Below, piece by piece: positions 6,386 through 13,986 of a stretch of DNA of 21,087 bases. The translations under genes and the position numbers were made by a program. This stretch comes from Bacteroidales bacterium (GTDB lineage Bacteria > Bacteroidota > Bacteroidia > Bacteroidales > Porphyromonadaceae). Each line of letters starts with the position of its first letter. Position 1 is the stretch's first letter. The notes under the pieces are model-generated. The model was not told where the DNA came from, made no database searches, and worked only from the letters and a program-made list of their open reading frames with translations. The stretch covers positions 1 to 21,087 of the forward strand of contig SFHG01000028.1 of the NCBI GenBank assembly GCA_004555765.1, written 5' to 3'.

Positions 6386-7273
6386 ATGGTTGAAAGCATC
6401 GCATTCCTCGCCGTTGTCGGAGCCGTTTCTTCGGGGCTGCTCTACTCGGTGGCCAAAAAGTTTCGTGTGGAAGAAGACCCGCGCATCGATCAAGTCAACG
6501 AAGTACTGCCCCAGGCAAATTGTGGCGGATGCGGATACCCCGGATGCAAGGGATTTGCCGAGGCCTGCGTGAAGTCCGATACACTCGATGGACTGTTTTG
6601 TACGGTGGGTGGCAACGACACGATGTCCAAGGTGGGCGAGATTTTGGGAAGAACCGTGGAAGCTGCCGACCGCAAGATCGCAGTGGTGCGTTGCAATGGG
6701 TCTTGCGAAAACCGTCCCCGCACAAATGACTATGACGGCGTGAAGTCTTGTGCCATCGCGGCACAGCTCTATGGAGGGGAGACCGGATGCCAGTGGGGCT
6801 GCTACGGGATGGGGGATTGCACCCTCGTTTGTGACTTTGATGCCATCCGGATGAATCCCCTGACGGGGCTGCCTGAAGTAGACGAATGGAAGTGCACCGC
6901 ATGCGGTAAGTGCGTCAAAGCTTGTCCCAAGATGATTATAGAGCTCCGGAAACAGGGACCTGTCGGCAAGACGAGCAATGGGGGCAAGAGGGTCTTCGTC
7001 TCTTGCGTCAATAAAGATAAGGGAGCTGTCGCCCGCAAAGCCTGCAATGTCTCCTGTATAGGCTGCTCTCTTTGCCTCAAGGAGTGTAAGTTCGATGCCA
7101 TAACTGTGGAAAATAACCTGGCTTTCATTGATTCCGGCAAGTGCCGTCTCTGCCGAAAGTGCGTCCCCGTGTGTCCTACAGGCGCCATCCACGACCTGAA
7201 TTTCCCGCCTCTCAAAGCTAAGGCGGTGACGGCGGAAACTTCCAACACCGCCACCACCATAGAGAAAGCCTGA
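6386..7273 (+). CDS. rnfB: Rnf complex subunit RnfB, multi-cluster ferredoxin protein
   Basis: The electron-entry subunit of the Rnf ferredoxin:NAD+ oxidoreductase, 295 residues, attached by one N-terminal membrane helix (about 5-24) and facing the cytoplasm. An N-terminal Fe-S domain has NCGGCGYPGC (Cys46, Cys49, Cys54), with Cys72 the probable fourth ligand. A variant cluster region CQWGCYGMGDCTLVCDFDAI follows, then three canonical CxxCxxCxxxC motifs: CTACGKCVKAC, CIGCSLCLKEC and CRLCRKCVPVC. This is the long, cluster-rich form seen in anaerobes such as clostridia and Bacteroidota, compared with the short RsxB of E. coli. The C-terminal tail after the last cluster is Ala/Thr-rich and probably flexible. 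It is followed after 62 bp by rnfC in the same direction. Confidence 0.96.
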   Translation: MVESIAFLAVVGAVSSGLLYSVAKKFRVEEDPRIDQVNEVLPQANCGGCGYPGCKGFAEACVKSDTLDGLFCTVGGNDTMSKVGEILGRTVEAADRKIAVVRCNGSCENRPRTNDYDGVKSCAIAAQLYGGETGCQWGCYGMGDCTLVCDFDAIRMNPLTGLPEVDEWKCTACGKCVKACPKMIIELRKQGPVGKTSNGGKRVFVSCVNKDKGAVARKACNVSCIGCSLCLKECKFDAITVENNLAFIDSGKCRLCRKCVPVCPTGAIHDLNFPPLKAKAVTAETSNTATTIEKA

Positions 7274-7335
7274 AGGAGAAGGGACACCAAAACCGGAGAA
7301 CGTAACACACTTCACTAACTTAGTATATAATCTCA

Positions 7336-8670
7336 ATGGCACACACATTCAGGATTGGAGGCATTCATCCCTCTGCCAATAAGATTTCCGCCGGAGTACC
7401 CATCACACCGGCAGAGTTGCCTGACATTGTACATATCCCCATATCCCAACACATCGGTGCACCGGCTCAAGTCTTGGTCAAAAGAGGAGACCTCGTCAAA
7501 GTCGGCACCATGATTGCCAAGGCGGGAGGATTTGTCTCGGCAAATATCCACTCGTCCATCTCCGGGACGGTCCAAAAAACCGAAGAGGTCGTCGATGCCG
7601 GCGGATACAAAAAGACGGTCGTCACCATACAGAGTGACGGGCTGGATACCTGGGAAGAGAGTATCGACCGCTCGTCCGAGATCGTGCGCGAGACAGCTCT
7701 TTCTCCAGAAGAGATCGTGAAGAAAATCGGAGAACTTGGCATCGTGGGCATGGGGGGAGCCACCTTCCCGACACAGGTGAAACTGATGCCGCCAAAAGGC
7801 ACAAAGGCCGAACTCGTCATCATCAACGGCGTAGAGTGTGAGCCTTACCTGACGGCTGACCACCGGATAATGCTCGAAAGGGGCGAAGAGATCATCATCG
7901 GCGCCACCCTTTTGAAGAAAGCACTCGGAGTCTCCAAAGCAGTCATCGGAGTGGAAGAAAATAAACCGGACGCGATAAAAAACCTTACCCAAATAGCGGA
8001 GAATTACCCGGGCATCGAAGTGATCCCGCTGAAAGTGCGGTACCCGCAAGGGGGTGAGAAACAACTCATCGACGCAGTGATGCGCCGTCAGGTAAAGAGC
8101 GGACAGCTGCCCATCTCTGTGGGCGCCGTAGTCCAAAACGTCGGCACCACCCTTGCCGTCTACGAGGCTGTAATGAAAAATAAACCGCTCTTTGAGAGAG
8201 TGGTTACGGTGACCGGAAAGGACATCAAAGCACCGTCCAACTTCCTCGTCCGCATCGGTACTTCCGCGGATAAACTTATCGAGGCAGCCGGTGGTCTCCC
8301 GGAAAACACCGGCAAAGTCATTAGCGGTGGTCCCATGATGGGCAAGGCACTTGTCACTACCGATGTGCCGGTGACCAAGGGGACAAGCGGTATCCTTACT
8401 CTCAGTGTCAAGGAGACCAAGCGAAAGCCGATGCGCAACTGCATACGCTGCGCCAAGTGCGTACACGTCTGCCCTATGGGGCTCAACCCTGCATTCTTGA
8501 TGCGGGATACGGTGTACAAAGAGTGGGATACTTTGGAGAAAAACCACATTATGGATTGCATAGAGTGCGGCAGTTGCAGCTTTACTTGCCCCGCCAACCG
8601 CCCACTGCTCGACCGAATCCGTCAGGGTAAGGCTGTGGTCGGGGGTATCATCCGCTCAAGAAAATCCTGA
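7336..8670 (+). CDS. rnfC: Rnf complex subunit RnfC, NADH-binding
   Basis: The cytoplasmic subunit that exchanges electrons with NAD(H), homologous to the NuoF flavoprotein of complex I, 444 residues. It opens with FRIGGIHPSANKISAG. The nucleotide/FMN-binding region is GIVGMGGATFPTQVKL (about 135-150), followed by INGVECEPYLTADHRIM, characteristic of the family. Near the C-terminus two [4Fe-4S] motifs are seen: CIRCAKCVHVC (Cys369, 372, 375, 379) and CIECGSCSFTC (Cys408, 411, 414, 418). The protein ends soon after the second motif, without the long Ala/Lys-rich tail of proteobacterial RsxC. It lies third in the seven-gene operon, 47 bp before rnfD. Confidence 0.96.
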   Translation: MAHTFRIGGIHPSANKISAGVPITPAELPDIVHIPISQHIGAPAQVLVKRGDLVKVGTMIAKAGGFVSANIHSSISGTVQKTEEVVDAGGYKKTVVTIQSDGLDTWEESIDRSSEIVRETALSPEEIVKKIGELGIVGMGGATFPTQVKLMPPKGTKAELVIINGVECEPYLTADHRIMLERGEEIIIGATLLKKALGVSKAVIGVEENKPDAIKNLTQIAENYPGIEVIPLKVRYPQGGEKQLIDAVMRRQVKSGQLPISVGAVVQNVGTTLAVYEAVMKNKPLFERVVTVTGKDIKAPSNFLVRIGTSADKLIEAAGGLPENTGKVISGGPMMGKALVTTDVPVTKGTSGILTLSVKETKRKPMRNCIRCAKCVHVCPMGLNPAFLMRDTVYKEWDTLEKNHIMDCIECGSCSFTCPANRPLLDRIRQGKAVVGGIIRSRKS

Positions 8671-8717
8671 AGGAAGTCATTCATCCCAACGAATAGGTAG
8701 TCATACAAAACAATACG

Positions 8718-9746
8718 ATGAATCAGAAATTATTGGTTTCTCCCTCTCCCCACATCCATAGCGGGGACAGCATCGAGAAAAATATGTACCGCGTGGTGCT
8801 CGCGCTTATTCCCGCCCTCATTGCTTCCGTGATCTTTTTCGGGTGGAATGCTCTTTTTCTCTCCCTTATTTCCATCGCTTCCTGTGTAGCCTTCGAGTTC
8901 CTTATCGGGCGTTTTATGATGGGGCAGGACGGGATGAGTATCACGGACGGCTCAGCGATCATCACCGGTTTGCTCCTCGGTCTCAATCTGCCGTCCGAGC
9001 TCCCTTGGTGGATTGTGGTCATCGGTGCACTTGTAGCTATAGGTATTGGTAAGATGGCTTTTGGCGGCATCGGAGCCAATATCTTTAATCCCGCCATTCT
9101 GGGGCGCGTCTTCCTCCTCGTCAGCTTCCCTCAGCAGATGACGACCTGGCCGAGAGTCAAGGAAGTGATGGAGAGTGCCCATAATGCGGTTACCACTGCC
9201 TCTATGGATGCCGTCTCCTCTGCCACTCCTTTGGCAACGATAAAGGGCATCGCAAGCGGTAATCCGGAGTTCCCGATGCAGTCGCTCGGTTCCCTAAGGG
9301 ATCTTTTCTTGGGGCAAGTAGGCGGTTCGCTCGGCGAAGTCTCTGCCGTCGCTCTAATCTTGGGCGGTATTTACCTCCTCATTCGAAAAGTGATTACTTG
9401 GGAAATACCCGTTTCCATCCTTGTGACGGTTTTCGTCTTTGCCGGTGTGATGCATCTCGTCAATCCCACACTGTATGTCAGCCCCATGTACCATCTTCTT
9501 AGCGGTGGTCTCCTAATCGGAGCCATCTTTATGGCCACAGACTACAGCACGTCTCCTATGACCAGGTCGGGGCAGATCCTCTATGGCGTATGTATAGGAC
9601 TCTTGACTATGCTTATCCGTCTCTTCGGAAGCTATCCGGAGGGGATGTCCTTTGCCATCCTTGTGATGAATGCATTTACGCCGATGATTAACCGGTTCTC
9701 CCGACCTCACCTCTTTGGTCAAGTCCGCGGAGAAAAGCAGAAATAA
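8718..9746 (+). CDS. rnfD: Rnf complex subunit RnfD, membrane flavoprotein
   Basis: Integral membrane subunit, homologous to NqrB, with 342 residues and about nine to ten hydrophobic segments. It carries FMN bound covalently to a threonine on the outer face. The attachment motif is visible as DAVSSATPLAT (164-174) with Thr170 the expected residue; ApbE-type transferase, not in this window, would attach the FMN. Other family signatures are the N-terminal SPSPHIHSGDSIEKNMYRV, the GSAIITGLLLGLNLP segment and the GGIGANIFNPAILGR segment. With RnfC, RnfG, RnfE and RnfA it forms the path that drives Na+ or H+ across the membrane; the coupling ion cannot be read from the sequence. Confidence 0.96.
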   Translation: MNQKLLVSPSPHIHSGDSIEKNMYRVVLALIPALIASVIFFGWNALFLSLISIASCVAFEFLIGRFMMGQDGMSITDGSAIITGLLLGLNLPSELPWWIVVIGALVAIGIGKMAFGGIGANIFNPAILGRVFLLVSFPQQMTTWPRVKEVMESAHNAVTTASMDAVSSATPLATIKGIASGNPEFPMQSLGSLRDLFLGQVGGSLGEVSAVALILGGIYLLIRKVITWEIPVSILVTVFVFAGVMHLVNPTLYVSPMYHLLSGGLLIGAIFMATDYSTSPMTRSGQILYGVCIGLLTMLIRLFGSYPEGMSFAILVMNAFTPMINRFSRPHLFGQVRGEKQK

Positions 9747-9773
9747 GTTTTCGACCAAGTTTCGTAAGAGATT

Positions 9774-10367
9774 ATGCAGAAGTTAAGTTCCTCGTTCAAA
9801 AATATGCTCATCTCCCTCACGCTTATCTGTGGGGTGGCGGCAGCGCTTTTGGCTTTCGTAAACGACAGCACCAAAGAGACCATTGCCGCAGGGAACCAGA
9901 AGACACTTGTCGAAGGCATTCAAAATGTCACGCCTCCTTTTGACAATGACCCGTATGCCGACAAAGTGGAGGTCGAGATGAATGGTGACCTGTATAACAT
10001 CTACCCTGCCAAGAAGGGCGGAGAGCCGGTAGGTGCAGCCATTGAAAGTCTCTCGCACGACGGTTTCTCCGGAGACATTAGGATCCTTGTCGGGATAGAT
10101 GTGAAGAGTACAATCATCAATTACACCGTACTCCAACAATCCGAAACACCGGGGCTCGGGGCGGAGATGGACGGTCATTTCCGCAAAGAAGGTACCGGAT
10201 CCAATGTCCTTGGTCTATCTCTTCTCGAGCAACTTCGGGTAAAGAAGGACGGAGGCAGCGTGGACGCGATTACGGCAGCGACGATCTCGAGTAGGGCATT
10301 CCTCGGCGCGCTCAATAACGCTGAAGCCGCATACCAAAAGGCCGTAAGCGAAAACCTCATCAAGTAA
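9774..10367 (+). CDS. rnfG: Rnf complex subunit RnfG, periplasmic FMN-binding protein
   Basis: Homologous to NqrC, 197 residues. One N-terminal transmembrane helix (about 10-30, LISLTLICGVAAALLAFV) anchors a periplasmic FMN-binding domain. GLGAEMDGHF is the typical segment before the flavin site. The flavinylation motif reads DAITAATISSRAF, with Thr170 as the expected FMN-carrying residue; it has Ala168 where Gly is usual in the Dxx(S/T)GAT consensus. The gene starts 27 bp after rnfD and is followed by rnfE after 15 bp. It looks complete and functional apart from that one substitution, which some family members may tolerate. Confidence 0.95.
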   Translation: MQKLSSSFKNMLISLTLICGVAAALLAFVNDSTKETIAAGNQKTLVEGIQNVTPPFDNDPYADKVEVEMNGDLYNIYPAKKGGEPVGAAIESLSHDGFSGDIRILVGIDVKSTIINYTVLQQSETPGLGAEMDGHFRKEGTGSNVLGLSLLEQLRVKKDGGSVDAITAATISSRAFLGALNNAEAAYQKAVSENLIK

Positions 10368-10382
10368 ATCATCAGGTACAAT

Positions 10383-10964
10383 ATGAGTAAGCTCAACATC
10401 TTTACCAACGGTCTTCTCAAAGAGAACCCTACACTCGTCCTCCTGCTCGGGATGTGTCCCACCCTCGGAACCACTTCGAGTTCGTTCAACGGTATGGGGA
10501 TGGGTTTGGCCACCACATTCGTACTTCTCTGTTCGAATATGGTGATCTCTGCCATCAAAAACCTCATCCCGGACAAAGTACGTATACCGGCATTCATTGT
10601 CGTCATCGCCACGTTTACCACCGTGATCCAATTGTTGGTGCAGGCCTATCTGCCCGCACTTTACGCTTCGCTCGGCATCTTCTTGCCTCTTATCGTGGTC
10701 AATTGCATCGTACTCGGACGTGCAGAAGCTTTCGCTTCCAAAAACGGAGTATTTTCTTCGGCTCTCGACGGTCTCGGGATGGGACTTGGCTTTACCATCT
10801 CACTTACGATTCTCGGATCCATCCGCGAGTTTTTGGGCAAAGGGAGTATCTTTGACAGTTCCATTTTTCCTTCCGGATACGGTGCGCTCGTCTTCATCCT
10901 CGCGCCGGGTGCTTTCATCGCTCTTGGTTTGATGATTGCCACCAAAAACGCTTTCTCCAAATAA
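10383..10964 (+). CDS. rnfE: Rnf complex subunit RnfE
   Basis: Integral membrane subunit homologous to NqrD, 193 residues with six hydrophobic segments. It forms a pseudo-symmetric pair with RnfA. The conserved half-membrane loops each carry one Cys, LLGMCPTLGTT (Cys25) and LIVVNCIVLGRAEAFA (Cys108), which together with the two in RnfA are expected to bind a [2Fe-2S] cluster inside the membrane. FxSKNG followed by ALDGLGMGLGFT is a typical RnfE signature that separates it from RnfA. It lies 15 bp after rnfG and 24 bp before rnfA. Confidence 0.95.
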   Translation: MSKLNIFTNGLLKENPTLVLLLGMCPTLGTTSSSFNGMGMGLATTFVLLCSNMVISAIKNLIPDKVRIPAFIVVIATFTTVIQLLVQAYLPALYASLGIFLPLIVVNCIVLGRAEAFASKNGVFSSALDGLGMGLGFTISLTILGSIREFLGKGSIFDSSIFPSGYGALVFILAPGAFIALGLMIATKNAFSK

Positions 10965-10988
10965 GATCACACCCATTAGCATCCCGAT

Positions 10989-11561
10989 ATGGAGTATTTT
11001 GTACTATTCGTTACCGCCGTTCTGGTCAATAACGTTGTCTTCTCACAGTTTCTCGGCATCTGTCCTTTCCTCGGCGTCTCCAAAAAGCTCTCTACGGCCG
11101 TGGGGATGGGCGCAGCTGTCGCTTTCGTGCTCACGATAGCCACTTTGGTGACTTTCGGCATCCAGAAATTGGTTCTCGATCCGTTGGAGCTGGGCTATAT
11201 GCAAAACATAGCTTTCATCCTTGTCATCGCCGCGCTGGTTCAGATGCTTGAGCTCATCCTCAAAAAGATCTCTCCCGCGCTCTTTCAGGCTCTCGGTGTC
11301 TATCTGCCGCTGATCACGACCAACTGTGTCATCCTTGGTGTGACGATCCTTGTGATTCAGAAGGACTACAATCTGGCCGAAGCCATTGTTTATGCTGTCT
11401 CGATAGCTATAGGCTACACGCTTGCGATCTCGATTTTTGCCTCCATTCGTGAGCAACTCGACAAAACTGCGGTTCCCGCTCCCTTCAAGGGCATCCCTAT
11501 CGCTCTCCTGACTGCCGGGATACTTTCTCTGGCATTCATCGGCTTCACCGGTTTGGTGTAA
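10989..11561 (+). CDS. rnfA: Rnf complex subunit RnfA
   Basis: Integral membrane subunit homologous to NqrE, 190 residues with six hydrophobic segments, inverted in the membrane relative to RnfE. The start MEYFVLFVTAVLVNNVVFSQ is typical. Cysteines are placed as in RnfE: FLGICPFLGV (Cys25) and LITTNCVILGVTI (Cys113), expected ligands of the shared intramembrane [2Fe-2S] cluster. It is the last gene of the operon. No hairpin terminator follows; instead the galE promoter boxes overlap its 3' end, so some read-through into galE is possible. Confidence 0.95.
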   Translation: MEYFVLFVTAVLVNNVVFSQFLGICPFLGVSKKLSTAVGMGAAVAFVLTIATLVTFGIQKLVLDPLELGYMQNIAFILVIAALVQMLELILKKISPALFQALGVYLPLITTNCVILGVTILVIQKDYNLAEAIVYAVSIAIGYTLAISIFASIREQLDKTAVPAPFKGIPIALLTAGILSLAFIGFTGLV

Positions 11562-11585
11562 AGTCACCGTTTTTGCCTAACTTTG
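11552..11585 (+). promoter_or_regulatory. Probable galE promoter (Bacteroidota type)
   Basis: The -33 box TTTG (11552-11555) and a perfect -7 box TAACTTTG (11578-11585) are 22 bases apart. The -33 box lies within the last codons of rnfA. Transcription would begin near 11590, about 30 bases before the galE start codon. Confidence 0.65.
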
Positions 11586-11622
11586 TAAAGAACTTGAAAA
11601 TCATCTCGTATTTCTTCTTATT

Positions 11623-12669
11623 ATGGGAAAAAAGATACTTGTTGCGGGAGGTATGGGGTACATCGGTTCTCATACCACCGTGGAGTTACTCGCTGCCGGT
11701 TATGATGTGGTCATAGCCGATGACCTCTCCAATTCCAAAATCGAAGTCCTTGACGGCATTGAGCAAATCTCCGGTGTGCGTCCTGCGTTTTACCAAATAT
11801 CGTGCAATGACGAGAGTGCGATGCGGGAGATGTTCCGCAAAGAGGGGCAGATTGACGGTGTGATTCACTTCGCGGCATTTAAGGCTGTGGGTGAGTCGGT
11901 TCAGAAACCGCTTGAGTACTACTACAATAATGTGGTCTCTCTCATCACTGTGCTTAATATGATGAAAGAATTCGGCTCCAAAGGGGTTGTCTTCTCTTCC
12001 TCTTGCACGGTCTACGGACAGCCGGATCCCGAGAACCTTCCCGTTACCGAAAAAGCCCCCATTCGCCCTGCGACCTCTCCATACGGAGCTTCCAAGCAAT
12101 TCAACGAGGAGATTCTTCGTGACGCGGTGCATGCCGATTACACCCATTTCAAGGGCATAGCCCTGCGCTACTTCAATCCCATCGGAGGGCACGAGAGTGC
12201 GCTCATAGGCGAGTTGCCCACCGGCGTGCCCCAGAATCTCTGTCCTTACCTTACTCAGGCGGCTGCCGGCATCCGTAAGGAGCTGACCGTATTTGGTACC
12301 GATTACAATACTCCTGACGGTTCGTGCATCCGCGACTACATTGACGTGGTCGATCTCTCGAGAGCGCATGTCAAAGCGATGGATCGTATGCTTGGTGACC
12401 AAGAGACCCCGGACATGGAGTACTTCAATATCGGTACGGGCAGAGGCGTGTCCGTCATCGAACTTATCGACACTTTTGAGAAAGCCACAGGGGTGAAAGT
12501 CCCCCACAAGTTCGGGCCGCGTCGCGAAGGGGATATCGAGCAGGTTTGGGCCGACCCGACATTCGCCAATAACGTCCTCGGTTGGAAAGCAATCATTCCG
12601 CTCGAAGAGACTTTGCGCAATGCGTGGAAATGGCAGCTCAAGATCAAGGATCAGCAAATGGGCAGATAA
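11623..12669 (+). CDS. galE: UDP-glucose 4-epimerase
   Basis: Interconverts UDP-glucose and UDP-galactose (and often the N-acetyl forms) using tightly bound NAD+, supplying sugars for surface polysaccharide and the Leloir pathway in the cytosol. Length 348 residues is normal. The Rossmann motif is VAGGMGYIGSH (Gly9, Gly12, Gly15), the catalytic Ser/Thr region is SSSCTVYG, and the active-site pair is Tyr154-x3-Lys158 in SPYGASKQFNEE. ALRYFNPIGGHESALIGE and the C-terminal NIGTGRGVSVIELI are GalE signatures that set it apart from other extended SDR enzymes such as the one at 4247-5284. It has its own promoter at the end of rnfA. No other Leloir genes adjoin it. Confidence 0.96.
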   Translation: MGKKILVAGGMGYIGSHTTVELLAAGYDVVIADDLSNSKIEVLDGIEQISGVRPAFYQISCNDESAMREMFRKEGQIDGVIHFAAFKAVGESVQKPLEYYYNNVVSLITVLNMMKEFGSKGVVFSSSCTVYGQPDPENLPVTEKAPIRPATSPYGASKQFNEEILRDAVHADYTHFKGIALRYFNPIGGHESALIGELPTGVPQNLCPYLTQAAAGIRKELTVFGTDYNTPDGSCIRDYIDVVDLSRAHVKAMDRMLGDQETPDMEYFNIGTGRGVSVIELIDTFEKATGVKVPHKFGPRREGDIEQVWADPTFANNVLGWKAIIPLEETLRNAWKWQLKIKDQQMGR

Positions 12670-12735
12670 TCAAGTCGGATACACTACTCTCTCACTAAAA
12701 TATAGTTGTAACAGTAAAACAAGAGCACAAAGGGT

Positions 12736-13680
12736 ATGCAAAATCAGCCAAACGACTTCTTGATTTTTTCAGGAACCAATAGTTTGTACCTGGCAGAAGA
12801 AATCTGCAAAGAATTGGGCGTAGAGTTGGGCAAAATGAAAGTCGAACGCTTTGCGGACGGCGAATTTTCCGTCACCTACGAAGAATCCATCCGTGGTAAA
12901 GACGTCTACCTCATTCAGTCCACGAACCCCTCATCAGACAACCTGATGGAACTTCTGCTGATGATTGACGCAGCCAAGCGTGCCAGTGCGCACTATATCG
13001 CTGCTGTGATTCCCTACTTTGGTTGGGCCAGACAGGATCGGAAAGACAAACCTCGCGTCTCTATCGGCGCAAAGTTGGTGGCCGATTTGCTGCAAGTGGC
13101 CGGCATCCATAGGTTGATCACGATGGATCTCCATGCCGATCAGATTCAGGGTTTCTTCGATTTGCCGGTGGATCACCTCTATGCCTCCGTTATTTTCAAC
13201 GATTATATCAATAACAACATCGACAAAGACAACCTCGTCATCGCCACTCCGGATGTAGGAGGTACGAAGCGTGCCAATAGCTATGCCCGCAGGTTCGGTG
13301 TGCCTATGGTGATTTGCCACAAACTCCGTCTCAAGGCCAACGTGGTGGCGGAGATGCGCATCATCGGCGATGTGGAGGGTAAGGATGTCCTCCTCGTGGA
13401 TGACATCGTCGACACTGCAGGTACAATAACCAAAGCTGCAAACCTTATGATGGAAAACGGTGCCAAGTCCGTTCGGGCTCTTGCGTCGCACGCCGTAATG
13501 AGCGACCCTGCCACTTCTCGAGTAGAGCAGAGTGCACTTACCGAAATGGTTTTCACAAACTCGATCCCCTACCACAAAGGCGGTCGTAACGTGAAGTGCC
13601 TCTCCGTGGCTCCACTTTTTGCCGAGGCCATCCGCCGTGTGTCCAGCCACGAATCCATCAGCGACGGTCTTTACCAGTAA
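12736..13680 (+). CDS. prs: Ribose-phosphate pyrophosphokinase (PRPP synthetase)
   Basis: Makes phosphoribosyl pyrophosphate from ribose 5-phosphate and ATP, the common precursor for purines, pyrimidines, histidine and NAD, in the cytosol. Its 314 residues fit class I enzymes. The ATP-binding flexible loop is seen as YFGWARQDRKDKPR (94-107), the metal-binding stretch as TMDLHADQIQGFF (129-141), and the ribose-5-phosphate loop as LLVDDIVDTAGTI (219-231). A typical segment, STNPSSDNLMELLLMIDAAK, lies at 62-81. It stands 66 bp behind galE, perhaps in one transcript, and a perfect 15-bp inverted repeat follows 43 bp after the stop. Confidence 0.97.
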   Translation: MQNQPNDFLIFSGTNSLYLAEEICKELGVELGKMKVERFADGEFSVTYEESIRGKDVYLIQSTNPSSDNLMELLLMIDAAKRASAHYIAAVIPYFGWARQDRKDKPRVSIGAKLVADLLQVAGIHRLITMDLHADQIQGFFDLPVDHLYASVIFNDYINNNIDKDNLVIATPDVGGTKRANSYARRFGVPMVICHKLRLKANVVAEMRIIGDVEGKDVLLVDDIVDTAGTITKAANLMMENGAKSVRALASHAVMSDPATSRVEQSALTEMVFTNSIPYHKGGRNVKCLSVAPLFAEAIRRVSSHESISDGLYQ

Positions 13681-13986
13681 ACCGTATACAAACAGCATAA
13701 AATCGGGTAACTGTCAAAGTCAAAAATGGTACAGACCGGGAAAGATTAATCGGTCTGTACCATTTCTCGTCTTAGGTCTGTACAACCCCGGCTCCTATGT
13801 CCGTACCAGATTTTTCCCGGGTAAAATTTGGGAGTCCTAACGCCACCGTATCCGCGGTGTGTACGGTCTTACTTTTAATAGGCGTATTTGTACCCATAAT
13901 CTGTTGGATTTTGTCTAACTCTGTCCGACCTTGCCCGTCTCTTCAGCTAACTGCTGACTATTAACTCTCTCTTTCTGCTCCTTTTT
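13681..13986. other. 306-bp spacer with GTACAGACC-type repeats
   Basis: No gene is seen. The first part holds the inverted repeat at 13724-13765 and further GGTCTGTAC (13775-13783) and CCGTACCAGA (13801-13810) motifs of the same family. The second part should hold the mutY promoter; TAACTCTG at 13916-13923 is one base from the -7 consensus but has no properly spaced -33 box. Confidence 0.6.
13724..13765. repeat. Perfect 15-bp inverted repeat, possible prs terminator
   Basis: Arms AAATGGTACAGACCG (13724-13738) and CGGTCTGTACCATTT (13751-13765) are perfectly complementary around a 12-base loop. The ends are A- and T-rich, so it could stop transcription of prs, though the T run is only three bases long. 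The arms are related to those at 1258-1345. Confidence 0.65.

Noticed and set aside
3991..13832. Shared 12-mer GTAAAATTTGGG at 3991-4002 and 13821-13832
   Set aside because: A 12-base match between two places is expected by chance in a 21-kb window, and the flanks differ.
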